Of a DNA stretch of 64,000 nt, positions 49,628 to 58,109 are shown piece by piece. The stretch is from positions 49,623 to 113,622 of the IMG/VR virus record IMGVR_UViG_3300027749_000056; one strand, 5' to 3'. This DNA is from a virus. The number at the start of each line of letters is the position of its first letter. Positions within the stretch are counted from its first letter, which is position 1. Made by a program: the position numbers and the translations under genes. Below the pieces are notes generated by a model. It was not told where the DNA came from. It made no database searches and saw only the letters and a program-made list of their open reading frames with translations.

Positions 49628-52600
49628 TTACAGGCCTGCTGCTATGTCTCCAGTGTTCTTGATACGCAGAGGAATGTAGATGAACTCCACAGCCTTAACT
49701 GGTTCAATAGCAATATCAACCCACAATTCGTTGCGGTCAATACGAGCTGGCGTGTTGTTGCTCAAGTCGCAAACAACCAAGTAGTCATAGATAGCACGTT
49801 TGGCAATCAAATCAACCATCAAGCTGTTGCAAGTGTTGGTGATTTCGTTACGTGTGATCTGATCGTTAGGTTCGAACAGATACAATTTGCCAATTTCTTC
49901 CAGGCGTCCGCGCAAGAATGCTACCAAGCGTGCAACGTTGATACGATCCAGTGCTGTGGTAGTTGTGGTTGATGTCTTGTTACCAAAGTTGGTAATACCC
50001 ACACCCGGAATAAATGTAATTGGGTTCACATTCAAACTGTACAGCACATCGCGCAAGCCTTGGTTTACACCAATTGGCTGGAATTCACCAGTAGCGCCAT
50101 TGATATAACCAATCTGTGTGGCATTGTCTACTACACCACGTCGTGTACCAGCTGGTGCCAACCATGGATAGCTAACTTCATCACTGCGGATGATTGTTCT
50201 AACCATCATGTGACTTGGTGCTGTCACAACTGTGTTGCCACTCAAGTCTGTAGTTGTACAGCTTGGATAGAATGTTGCAGCATAGTTACTGGTGCTAGAT
50301 TGACCGTCACCTGCTACTGTGCCAACACCATTGTTGTTGGTGGCCCAGGTTGTAATGTCAGCACCTGTAGCTGGCAATCGCATTGGAGTATCGCCAACCA
50401 CAAACAGTGTGTTATTACGCTCATTGCTGAGTGCAATCATGTTAGGAATCAACTCTGGATAAGCCGGTGACGCAATCAGTGTGTACTGAGCAGTATCTTC
50501 TCTAGCGCCTTGGCTAGTATCAATACCTGACTTCATTGCAGCCACAACCATTTGACGCTGGGCCAGTCGACCAGCATACATGCTGCCGTCTTGCTTGTTG
50601 CCTGACGCTGTGAGCCAGGTGCTGGTCACAGCAGGCAATGTTGCATCTGGGAATGTGGTAGCATTAAAGTAATTGTTTTGATAGCTCTTGACATTGTAAC
50701 CTGAACGGCGTGTGTTCCACAACAGCATACCTTGCGGATATAGTGCAGAACTGGGAGCATCTAAATCCAAATAGTTGCTGGTCAGCAAACTCACAATAGT
50801 TGGTATTGGATCGCTTACAGGATTTGTTGTGCCGTTTGGCGCCCAACGAGCGTCAGCAAACAACACACCATTTTGTGTGACCTGGTCAGTGGTATTAACT
50901 GACACCCACTGATCCACTCCGCTCACAGCCTCCCAACGATACAACATGGGATAATTTTCTAAGTCGCTGGTGTCCACCCACAAATCGCCATACACTAGAG
51001 CACTTGCTGACACATCATTTTGTGTGACAGGTGCTGTGGCAGCACAGATTGGGCCGCTGGCATTGGTTTGGGTAAGATCGTAACCACGCACATCGTTGGT
51101 AACGTTTTGATAACCTCTCCAGGCGCCACCGTTTTGGATCATAATGTCAACTTGACTTGGAGTTGAATAATACCACAATCTGCCGTCAGCTGGATCTTGA
51201 TAAGGTGCAGTAGCACTAGAAGTATATTTAAACTCTGGATCGCTACAGAAGTTAGTCAACAATAGTGTTGTGTAATTGGTTACCGAAAGTCGGCAAAATG
51301 TAGTGTTAGCGGTATATCCAGCAGTTAAGATTGGTGTGCCATAGCCAATCACCGGTGACAGTGCAATAACTCCTCCTTGACTATGAGTAAACACAATATT
51401 TCCAGCTGAGTTAACACTAGCAGACACATAAGGAACATTGGCTGCACTAATGTCGGCAATGAAACTGGCAACACTGGTTCCACTTAATATAACTGTAGCG
51501 GTGTTAGCTACAGTGCTACCAGCTTGGGATGCAGATATTGTAAATCTATTGCCTGCCACAAACAAAGGATCACTGTTAGATCCTGGTGTGGTAGTTCCGG
51601 TTACTATGGTTTGACCAAAAGCTGTCTGTCTATAAAATTCATATCCTTGAGACGGTAATGGTGCTGTTTCGGCAAAGTTTGCATTGGGTTGCACCCAAAG
51701 TGTTCCAACTGGAATATTTTTGCCACCACCAGACGGATCAAAAGCATTGATTGCAGCGGTTGTGCTAAAATATGCAGGGCAGCTTTGTAACACCCACTCT
51801 CCTAATGCAGCACTATATTGTTTTAGTTGAACGGCTAGACCATTGTTTGCTGGGCTGACATTATTCCATACAGATCCAGTAGGTCTTGGGGTAGGGCCCG
51901 ATGTGTTCCAACGTGGTGCTTGATAGCTATAGGCTGACAAAAAGATTGGAGTCAAATATTCTATAGCCGAAATGCCAAGTGCAGTACACAATGCAGTGCC
52001 GCCGGCATTGGGCTGAATACTTACAATACCACCACTTGCAGTGCTACCATCGTTGGTTGCAAGATCATTGGCATAAATTACAAACTTGCCACTCACCGCC
52101 GCAGCAGTCACACCTACAATGGTTGCATTATTAACAGCAGTAACAAATCCAGCCAATGTATTGTCTGGAATAGCTGGCACAGATACTGATGTGCCGTTAA
52201 TAAAAATACTTTGTCCTGCAGTGAGTGTGGGATTGGTCACATTACCTTGGATTGTTGGATATGATGATTGCCATGCTGGACCGCCAACTGTAACCCATAC
52301 ATTGCTAGAATTTTTATACCAGCCCACGTTGAAAATAGCTTCGGCCTGTCCTAGTGATACAATAGCGTAATCACCAATGCTGCCCACTGTGGTGTTGGGT
52401 GTATAAACTGGCTGTCCAGTTGTTCCACTAGTACTTTCTGTCACATCTGAAGCATTGGTAATAAGCAACGGAGTAACTAGTTCAAATTGACCAGTAGATT
52501 GATTCCATTCTTGAATACCCCATACAGAAGTGGATGTGTCCAACCAATATGCGCCATCAGCTGGGGTTCCAGTTGGTCGTGTTAGGCTAGCTGTGAGTTC

Positions 52601-52951
52601 GGTTAAATCAATATCCACTCGCTGAACATAAGCACGATTACTAATACCCAATGAACTATACGCAGCCAACAGGCCGTATTCATTGAGTTCGTAACCATTA
52701 ATTGGGGTACCGGTTGTGGTGTTATAGAAGAATGGCACACCAAAAGTGGCTGTTAAATCACGCTGACTGGTGATTAAATATGTTTTGTTAGCATTGGCCG
52801 CTGTGGTACCAGCAGCTACTCCCACGCCAGCACCAGATACTTTGTTCTGTGCTGTTGCAATTACAAAGTATGGTACTGTGTTGACTGCTGATGGAATATA
52901 TTGACTTTCGTCAATTACTGTTACTTGTACGCCGGGTGATATGAGAGCCAT
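49628..52951 (-). CDS. 18: Tail sheath protein, gp18, with large insertions
   Basis: Forms the contractile sheath. At 1107 residues it is far longer than T4 gp18 (659). The start (ISPGVQVTVIDESQYIPS) and the C-terminal third (NVARLVAFLRGRLEEIGKLYLFEPNDQITRNEITNTCNSLMVDLI, then VDIAIEPVKAVEFIYIPLRI) are conserved sheath regions. Between about residues 110 and 700 lie repeated beta modules: two related blocks of the type FINGTSV...FV.AVNNA, and several with GDLWVD or GAYWLDT. A perfect late box lies upstream. Confidence 0.93.
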   Translation of the reverse strand: MALISPGVQVTVIDESQYIPSAVNTVPYFVIATAQNKVSGAGVGVAAGTTAANANKTYLITSQRDLTATFGVPFFYNTTTGTPINGYELNEYGLLAAYSSLGISNRAYVQRVDIDLTELTASLTRPTGTPADGAYWLDTSTSVWGIQEWNQSTGQFELVTPLLITNASDVTESTSGTTGQPVYTPNTTVGSIGDYAIVSLGQAEAIFNVGWYKNSSNVWVTVGGPAWQSSYPTIQGNVTNPTLTAGQSIFINGTSVSVPAIPDNTLAGFVTAVNNATIVGVTAAAVSGKFVIYANDLATNDGSTASGGIVSIQPNAGGTALCTALGISAIEYLTPIFLSAYSYQAPRWNTSGPTPRPTGSVWNNVSPANNGLAVQLKQYSAALGEWVLQSCPAYFSTTAAINAFDPSGGGKNIPVGTLWVQPNANFAETAPLPSQGYEFYRQTAFGQTIVTGTTTPGSNSDPLFVAGNRFTISASQAGSTVANTATVILSGTSVASFIADISAANVPYVSASVNSAGNIVFTHSQGGVIALSPVIGYGTPILTAGYTANTTFCRLSVTNYTTLLLTNFCSDPEFKYTSSATAPYQDPADGRLWYYSTPSQVDIMIQNGGAWRGYQNVTNDVRGYDLTQTNASGPICAATAPVTQNDVSASALVYGDLWVDTSDLENYPMLYRWEAVSGVDQWVSVNTTDQVTQNGVLFADARWAPNGTTNPVSDPIPTIVSLLTSNYLDLDAPSSALYPQGMLLWNTRRSGYNVKSYQNNYFNATTFPDATLPAVTSTWLTASGNKQDGSMYAGRLAQRQMVVAAMKSGIDTSQGAREDTAQYTLIASPAYPELIPNMIALSNERNNTLFVVGDTPMRLPATGADITTWATNNNGVGTVAGDGQSSTSNYAATFYPSCTTTDLSGNTVVTAPSHMMVRTIIRSDEVSYPWLAPAGTRRGVVDNATQIGYINGATGEFQPIGVNQGLRDVLYSLNVNPITFIPGVGITNFGNKTSTTTTTALDRINVARLVAFLRGRLEEIGKLYLFEPNDQITRNEITNTCNSLMVDLIAKRAIYDYLVVCDLSNNTPARIDRNELWVDIAIEPVKAVEFIYIPLRIKNTGDIAAGL

Positions 52952-52975
52952 GGTTGAATCCTTTTCAAGTTCTAA

Positions 52976-52983
52976 TATTTATA
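52976..52983 (-). promoter_or_regulatory. Late promoter TATAAATA before sheath
   Basis: A perfect copy of the T4 late consensus, 24 nt upstream of the sheath ATG at 52951. Confidence 0.75.
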
Positions 52984-53047
52984 GAGACCTTGAAAAAAAC
53001 AGCCGTTTTGAATACCTTTACCAAAGGTCCGTGCCGCTAAATACCGT

Positions 53048-53392
53048 ATGAGACCCATTTGTCAAGCCTGCCATCAACGCCCCTGTGCTGTAAACTATAT
53101 TCGTGAGGATATCACACACTATCGATCAAGGTGTGAGACTTGTGCTAGGAAAGGGCGTGGGTTAAAACCCAGAGAGCCACGCTGGAAATCAGCAGGCTAC
53201 AAGAAAAAAATGAGCTGTGATCGTTGTGGATTTCGAGCCAAGTATGCAGCACAAATTTTTGTGTATCACACAGATGGAGACCTAAACAATACTGGACTCA
53301 AGAATCTCAAATCAGTTTGTAGAAACTGTGAAGTAGAACTGTCTAAGAGCGATCTTCCATGGCGACAGGGCGATCTTGAACCAGATTTTTAA
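53048..53392 (+). CDS. Zinc-ribbon protein of unknown function
   Basis: A 114-residue, basic protein with cysteine pairs CQAC (5-8), CETC (about 34-37), CDRC (about 58-61) and CRNC (about 96-99), plus several His; it likely binds two zinc ions. The last half (HTDGDLNNTGLKNLKSVCRNC) recalls the zinc and H-x-D...N features of HNH or endonuclease VII-type nucleases. That suggests, but does not prove, nuclease action. It overlaps the next minus-strand gene by 50 nt tail to tail. Confidence 0.65.
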   Translation: MRPICQACHQRPCAVNYIREDITHYRSRCETCARKGRGLKPREPRWKSAGYKKKMSCDRCGFRAKYAAQIFVYHTDGDLNNTGLKNLKSVCRNCEVELSKSDLPWRQGDLEPDF

Positions 53393-54005
53393 CTTGCTGA
53401 TACAAGTCATCAAGGGTGCTGTTATTGTCTATCACAGCATCAAACTCAGTTCCTACCCATGCAGTTTCTGACGCATGGATGCCTAGTTTTTCTAATTTAC
53501 GCTGACTAAGAGCCCAAGTTGAATTGCCATTGGCACCACGATTGACACTCACTGCCGAGTTGTACCATGCTGGCTCAGGCCCACGCACCACACGGATCAC
53601 ACGACCGCCAGCATTCTTGATAGCTAAAATTTCGTTAGGAAAACGACAATCTGATATCACAACATCATCTTGGCTGTGACGCAGTTTGTTTTCCAAGCTG
53701 GCAATCCAGATGTCATCATGGAATCCTGCTCTACACACTTCTGTACCCCAGTATTGCAAGATCCAACGTGGTGTTAGTGTGGGCATACCCAGGCGTTCTG
53801 CCCACCACGGATCCACACGCTCGCGCCATTCACGAGCTTGTTTTGTGCGTCCTTCCAGCATGGTTCGATCCCAGCCAAACACTTGTGCCACAGCATCTTT
53901 TAGTGTCGAAGCAAAACTTTCTCTACGAAAGTGATGCAAATTTACCAGATAGTCAGCAATAGTGTCTTTGCCTGACCCAATGAATCCACAGATGCCAATG
54001 ATCAT
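53343..54005 (-). CDS. 1: Deoxynucleoside monophosphate kinase, gp1-like
   Basis: A 220-residue P-loop kinase (T4 gp1: 241) that phosphorylates dNMPs for DNA synthesis. Walker A is GFIGSGKD (7-14), then FASTLKDAVAQVFGW and WRERVDPWWAERLG; a second motif VISDCRFPNE fits the family. The ATG at 54005 overlaps the exonuclease stop (ATGA). Confidence 0.88.
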   Translation of the reverse strand: MIIGICGFIGSGKDTIADYLVNLHHFRRESFASTLKDAVAQVFGWDRTMLEGRTKQAREWRERVDPWWAERLGMPTLTPRWILQYWGTEVCRAGFHDDIWIASLENKLRHSQDDVVISDCRFPNEILAIKNAGGRVIRVVRGPEPAWYNSAVSVNRGANGNSTWALSQRKLEKLGIHASETAWVGTEFDAVIDNNSTLDDLYQQVKNLVQDRPVAMEDRS

Positions 54006-54523
54006 TTCAACTCCTGAACTTTGAGGTATTTAAGTGTATTTTGTAACATGCCAATTTGTCTGCGGCAGTCTTCTAGCGCATGGTGTGTGGTAGGAGGCAA
54101 GGGCTGGTCTGGCCACAGTGAGAACACTGTACGGCTGTCACGCACCATGTAATATTGCCAGGGCAAGGGTTTGTTGTAGCTCTTGTAAGCATGCTCCAGT
54201 ATATTCATGTCATATGTTGGACCTTGGGCCCAAATACGCTTGGCATGCCAGATCAGTCGGCCTAATCCGTCTAGAGCCTCATCCAAGGGCATGCGATCTT
54301 CTTCAGCAAATGCTTCGTCACGCACCACAGCAGGTTGTGTGGCCCACCACTCTATGGTGCCTTGCTGTATGCTACGAGTTTCTTGGCTTTCCAGTGTGAC
54401 TCTGGCGTAGAATGATTGCTCATAATAACCAGAGCCAAAAGGATCAAATGCCTGGGCGGCAATGGTAAGAATAGTAGTGTCAGGGCCTGTTCCCAAGCCC
54501 TCAAGATCAATCATCAAGTCCAT
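54002..54523 (-). CDS. DEDD-type 3'-5' exonuclease, DexA/Rv2179c-like
   Basis: A 173-residue nuclease: MIDLEGLGTGP (first Asp-Glu), TIEWWATQP and TYDMNILEHAY (Asp), then HHALEDCRRQ (His-Asp) give the four acidic metal ligands. TIEWW also occurs in T4 DexA (227 residues). It would trim DNA 3' ends during host DNA breakdown or repair. The ATG is 6 nt from a TATAAT -10, so the message is probably leaderless. Confidence 0.82.
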   Translation of the reverse strand: MDLMIDLEGLGTGPDTTILTIAAQAFDPFGSGYYEQSFYARVTLESQETRSIQQGTIEWWATQPAVVRDEAFAEEDRMPLDEALDGLGRLIWHAKRIWAQGPTYDMNILEHAYKSYNKPLPWQYYMVRDSRTVFSLWPDQPLPPTTHHALEDCRRQIGMLQNTLKYLKVQELK

Positions 54524-54529
54524 AACAAC

Positions 54530-54558
54530 ATTATAGACTAAATTTCTAAACTTGTCTA
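54530..54558 (-). promoter_or_regulatory. Sigma70-type promoter for exonuclease and kinase
   Basis: TAGACA, 17 bp, TATAAT, then 6 nt to the ATG at 54523. Its -35 covers the stop codon of the TEK-family gene. Confidence 0.6.
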
Positions 54559-55683
54559 CAGGTATTCCCAGGTAAATCCGTGATATTTTTCCACATATGG
54601 ATCACGATCAAGTATGGGAAAAAGATCTGTCAACTCTGAAAGCCCTAAACGGTATCGTTGATTAACAGAGTCTAATGCATCTCTTTGTTTTAGTGCTAGA
54701 CTTTCAACATGCCTGGCATTGTGTTCTACACTTTTTCTTATTCGATCATGATCAGGGATTCCGGATTCTACCCAAGACTTGGTGCACCTCACAACTGCAT
54801 CTATCCTTGACTGTTGAGGTAATATATGATCGTATGGTTCACTTAGTGCCCAACGAAATCCATCATATCCTTCATTTTCTAAATAACTCAATAGTCCTGG
54901 GTCAGCAGCCAAAATCCAAGGTTGGGAATTAAACGCCGTGATGTAAAATTTTTCAGTGGGATAGTGCCGAAAATAACTTGATATTTCGTTTTCATTTCGA
55001 CAACTTGTTTCCGACACTAGACGAAATAGTGTGTCGGCAAATAATTTAGGGTCGTAAGGAAATCCCTGATAGTGGGCACTTAACGAAGGGGTATCTCTAA
55101 TTGCTAGTTCAATATTGTCTGGATTGCTCAGATGCTGATCAATCCAAATTCTCAATTGTTCTTTCGAAAAGTTTGGAAACTGAGTGTGTGTAAAATCAAA
55201 ATCGCTGTCATCATGACAAAACAAACTCCAAACCATGCGGTCTTTAAGACCGGCACCAATTAATTTCCATAACAATCTTGCTCTGTTGATTCTGTAAGGC
55301 TTGCCAGTGAGAAATAAAAACTTGTCAGCTTGATTGTTCCAGTGCAAGTTTTGCTCACTGACTTTATGTACTTTAATAAGATTCCAAGTCTTCCATAAAC
55401 ACCAATCAACTTTGACCAGTTCTAAAAATGGCACTGTGGCAAAGTCACCATAACTGTGATGCATTAATCCGATTGTGTCTATTCCGTTCAGTTTGAGTTG
55501 AGTCACTAGATATTGTATCTTGCGTTCAATTTCTGGAGTCATATCGTGTGGCTCCCAGAACAACATGGCAATCATCAACTTTGCATTGTGTCCCTGGCAA
55601 GCACGTATAGTTCGATCAACGCAAGTTTCTAAATCAAAATCTGGGGAAACTACCCAATCAATGTCACGATGATAAAAATTCAT
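54556..55683 (-). CDS. TEK-motif glycosyltransferase-like protein (paralogue 3)
   Basis: A 375-residue protein. PTEKFYITAFNSQPWILAADPGLLSYLENEGYDGF (about 260-295) is the same layout as paralogue 2 (TEK, hydrophobic strand, L-x-x-x-GF/GY). The first half has LITQ-like alpha/beta units. The ATG at 55683 overlaps the gp13 stop (ATGA), so it is translationally coupled to a head-neck gene. Function tentative. Confidence 0.65.
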   Translation of the reverse strand: MNFYHRDIDWVVSPDFDLETCVDRTIRACQGHNAKLMIAMLFWEPHDMTPEIERKIQYLVTQLKLNGIDTIGLMHHSYGDFATVPFLELVKVDWCLWKTWNLIKVHKVSEQNLHWNNQADKFLFLTGKPYRINRARLLWKLIGAGLKDRMVWSLFCHDDSDFDFTHTQFPNFSKEQLRIWIDQHLSNPDNIELAIRDTPSLSAHYQGFPYDPKLFADTLFRLVSETSCRNENEISSYFRHYPTEKFYITAFNSQPWILAADPGLLSYLENEGYDGFRWALSEPYDHILPQQSRIDAVVRCTKSWVESGIPDHDRIRKSVEHNARHVESLALKQRDALDSVNQRYRLGLSELTDLFPILDRDPYVEKYHGFTWEYL

Positions 55684-56450
55684 CAACCAATCACCCAAGT
55701 CAAGGGCTGGCTGGCATCTACATAGTTAACTAACTGGCCTAACAACTCGTCTATGGCTGTCTTGGCTTCGGCTTTCATAGCAGTGCCATTTAGGGTACCA
55801 CCGCCTTGTGGTCCGGCAATAGTGCCAAACTTTTCACGGGCTTCACCAATAATCATCTTGCAGTTGGCTACCATGTAATCACGGATCCACTGTGATATTT
55901 GAAAGTCACTCAAGAGATTGATTTCTGGTTTCAAATTGTAAGTCCAAATCAGCACAGCTTCACCTGTATTCTTGGGATCGCGGATCAACTGCAATTTCTT
56001 TGTGACAGGATTGAATGTGTAGTTGAAGTATGCACCAAACATACGTCCAGCTAACTCAACATATTGACTGTAAAAATCATATGTGGCAAGACCACCAGCC
56101 ACATTGAAATTCATCAGGTAAACGTTCAAACTGGCCTGTGCAAACGGATCAAAATTGCTGGCAAACGGTCCAGTTGAGTCACCAAACGTTCTGCGAAAAC
56201 ACTGTCGCACACTCACAACTTCTTGGGGCAATGTGTAGATGTTTTCATCCCTCACCAAGGTGAAAAAACTGTAGCTTTCCTCGTAGGCATTTTGTGCTCG
56301 TTGGCGGTAAGTGCCAATTGTTTTGGTATATGCGGCTTCGTAGTGTGCTGGATCCAATTCCAAATCAATGATTTGGCTGCCCAGCTGAAGCTGTACATAC
56401 TCAATGAGATTTTGCTTGAGCTGAGATAGTGTGTCTTGCTGTTCTGCCAT
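55683..56450 (-). CDS. 13: Neck protein, gp13
   Basis: A 255-residue protein (T4: 309) that seals the head before the tail joins. The N-terminal helix-rich part, including YTKTIGTYRQRAQNAYEESYSFF and YTLPQEVVSVRQCFRR, matches what I recall of gp13 in marine T4-like phages. A late box lies 18 nt upstream of the ATG. Confidence 0.8.
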   Translation of the reverse strand: MAEQQDTLSQLKQNLIEYVQLQLGSQIIDLELDPAHYEAAYTKTIGTYRQRAQNAYEESYSFFTLVRDENIYTLPQEVVSVRQCFRRTFGDSTGPFASNFDPFAQASLNVYLMNFNVAGGLATYDFYSQYVELAGRMFGAYFNYTFNPVTKKLQLIRDPKNTGEAVLIWTYNLKPEINLLSDFQISQWIRDYMVANCKMIIGEAREKFGTIAGPQGGGTLNGTAMKAEAKTAIDELLGQLVNYVDASQPLTWVIG

Positions 56451-56468
56451 AGGGACTCCGTGTCCTTG

Positions 56469-56476
56469 TATTTATT
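56469..56476 (-). promoter_or_regulatory. Candidate late promoter box AATAAATA before gp13
   Basis: One base from consensus, 18 nt upstream of the ATG at 56450; it overlaps the stop codon of the SGNH gene. Confidence 0.55.
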
Positions 56477-57137
56477 GTTTAGATTGCATCCAGCTCTGCA
56501 ATCGGTCAGCTATGTGTTGATGCCCTAATTGATTTGGATGGCAAAAATTTGGGCGAATGTATGGATTATCCTCTACATTGTATAAACTGTCACCGTTGTG
56601 GTCAAGAGCACCAAACCAATCAGCCGCAGTTTCTTGTCCTCCAGCATAGATTTTATCGGCATTTACAAATGGCAACCAAGTAGGATACTTTACCCATCCT
56701 GAAAAATAATAATCTTCTATGCCACTGTGTTTACACCATGTTTGCAATGCACATACACTCAGACTTGATCGCATCACAGTTACTTCTTCTGTGTGAAAAT
56801 GCAACCATGTTTGCATAAACACTTTTTTGGCATCATCATTCCAATGCTGTCGAGCAGAACCGTGTATGTTAAAATCCGAGTCTTGGGGCCAATATGCTGT
56901 GCGATGCGGATTGGTTAAGAAAAAAATTGCAGTTGTTTTGTGATCTGCTCTGTGGTGTTCATCAAGATATTTTTGCAACTGTTGCAACATGTGTTCATTG
57001 CTGGTGCCACCACGGCCATAGTTATAGAACTCGTCAAACCCCATTTGTTCTTGTAAAATTTCACCGTATCGTTTTCCATCTCCGAGCTCGGCTCCCTGGG
57101 GCCAACTATCGCCAAAAGTCAACAATACTTTTTTCAC
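56472..57137 (-). CDS. SGNH/GDSL hydrolase-like protein, canonical motifs
   Basis: A 221-residue protein with the most complete SGNH set here: LLTFGDSWPQG (block I Ser), NYGRGGTSNEHM (block II/III), and CHPNQLGHQHIA (block V with HPNxxGH). I chose the GTG at 57137, giving VKKVLLTFGDSW, over a TTG at 57146; both are weak. It overlaps no upstream coding beyond the stop region of radical SAM copy H. It probably removes or adds an acyl group on a glycan; no signal peptide. Confidence 0.78.
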   Translation of the reverse strand: MKKVLLTFGDSWPQGAELGDGKRYGEILQEQMGFDEFYNYGRGGTSNEHMLQQLQKYLDEHHRADHKTTAIFFLTNPHRTAYWPQDSDFNIHGSARQHWNDDAKKVFMQTWLHFHTEEVTVMRSSLSVCALQTWCKHSGIEDYYFSGWVKYPTWLPFVNADKIYAGGQETAADWFGALDHNGDSLYNVEDNPYIRPNFCHPNQLGHQHIADRLQSWMQSKQ

Positions 57138-57138
57138 G

Positions 57139-58101
57139 TTAGTCAAACCCGCTGACTGAATTAATTTTTTTGCTCACTGCAAATAATTTTTTACCAGAAA
57201 GTTGTTTGTCAGTGGGGCAAAATTTACATTGAGGGATCATGTCATCTATATGATCTAAAAATTCTTGACCTCTCTGTTCAAACTGATCCACACTAAGTGG
57301 GAGGTAGCTATTGATCAAATCTCGATCTTGATCTGATATATTCAACGTATGCTGTTGATCGAACTCGGGAAATAGTGCAACTGGTCCGCATTTGTAGAGT
57401 TTGGCTTTTATAAAATGATAACATTTATACTGCACAAATCCGCAATATCTGTGCACCTCTTCTGGATCGTTGTTCCATAAATTGAGCCTGCCTTGAGCAT
57501 TTCTTTGTATTGCAGACTTGTAAAAAGAATTATATTCCCATACATGCACTCTCATTCCATTGCTGTCTATAAATGCATGATCTGCGCCATAAGTGGCGCT
57601 GTTGTCTACGTTGTCTGGATGATCTTTTGCATAGTAAGTGATTGTACCTTTAAGGAACTTTTGTATTTCAGCAAAACAACGTTGTCTGTCGTTTTCATTG
57701 TGTAAACTAATACCAATCCAATTTTTTTTACAAACCAACACTGGATCATTGAATTTGATCATGCGATCATACAAATCTGGAACATGATTCAACCGCGTGC
57801 CATTTGTAAGCACCTGCACTGTCTTGCCCCACAGTTGATTGATGCCATCAATCCAATCGCATATGGTAGGATTTAATAATGGTTCTCCGCCAAGAATAGT
57901 TATGCGTTGTAATTTAATATACTTGGCCCATTGTTGGTACTGCTCGGCATAATCATTCCAATTTTGCCAGCCACGAAAATTATGATTGTTGAATCGATTG
58001 CAATCAGTGCAAGTTAAATTGCAAACATTGGTTATATAAAATTCAACATTGGGAACGAAAACACGAGGATCGCCAGGATCCTCGTCTGGAATAGCATGCA
58101 T
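57139..58101 (-). CDS. Radical SAM protein with C-terminal SPASM-like region (copy H)
   Basis: A 320-residue enzyme with the usual order: CNLTCTDC (27-34), LGGEPLL, then a C-terminal cysteine region (CGFVQYKCYHF, KLYKCGP, PQCKFC). It lacks the N-terminal segment of copies A-G and the STxW string, so it belongs to another subfamily. It lies upstream of the SGNH gene. The substrate is unknown. Confidence 0.87.
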   Translation of the reverse strand: MHAIPDEDPGDPRVFVPNVEFYITNVCNLTCTDCNRFNNHNFRGWQNWNDYAEQYQQWAKYIKLQRITILGGEPLLNPTICDWIDGINQLWGKTVQVLTNGTRLNHVPDLYDRMIKFNDPVLVCKKNWIGISLHNENDRQRCFAEIQKFLKGTITYYAKDHPDNVDNSATYGADHAFIDSNGMRVHVWEYNSFYKSAIQRNAQGRLNLWNNDPEEVHRYCGFVQYKCYHFIKAKLYKCGPVALFPEFDQQHTLNISDQDRDLINSYLPLSVDQFEQRGQEFLDHIDDMIPQCKFCPTDKQLSGKKLFAVSKKINSVSGFD

Positions 58102-58109
58102 GCCAGTAT

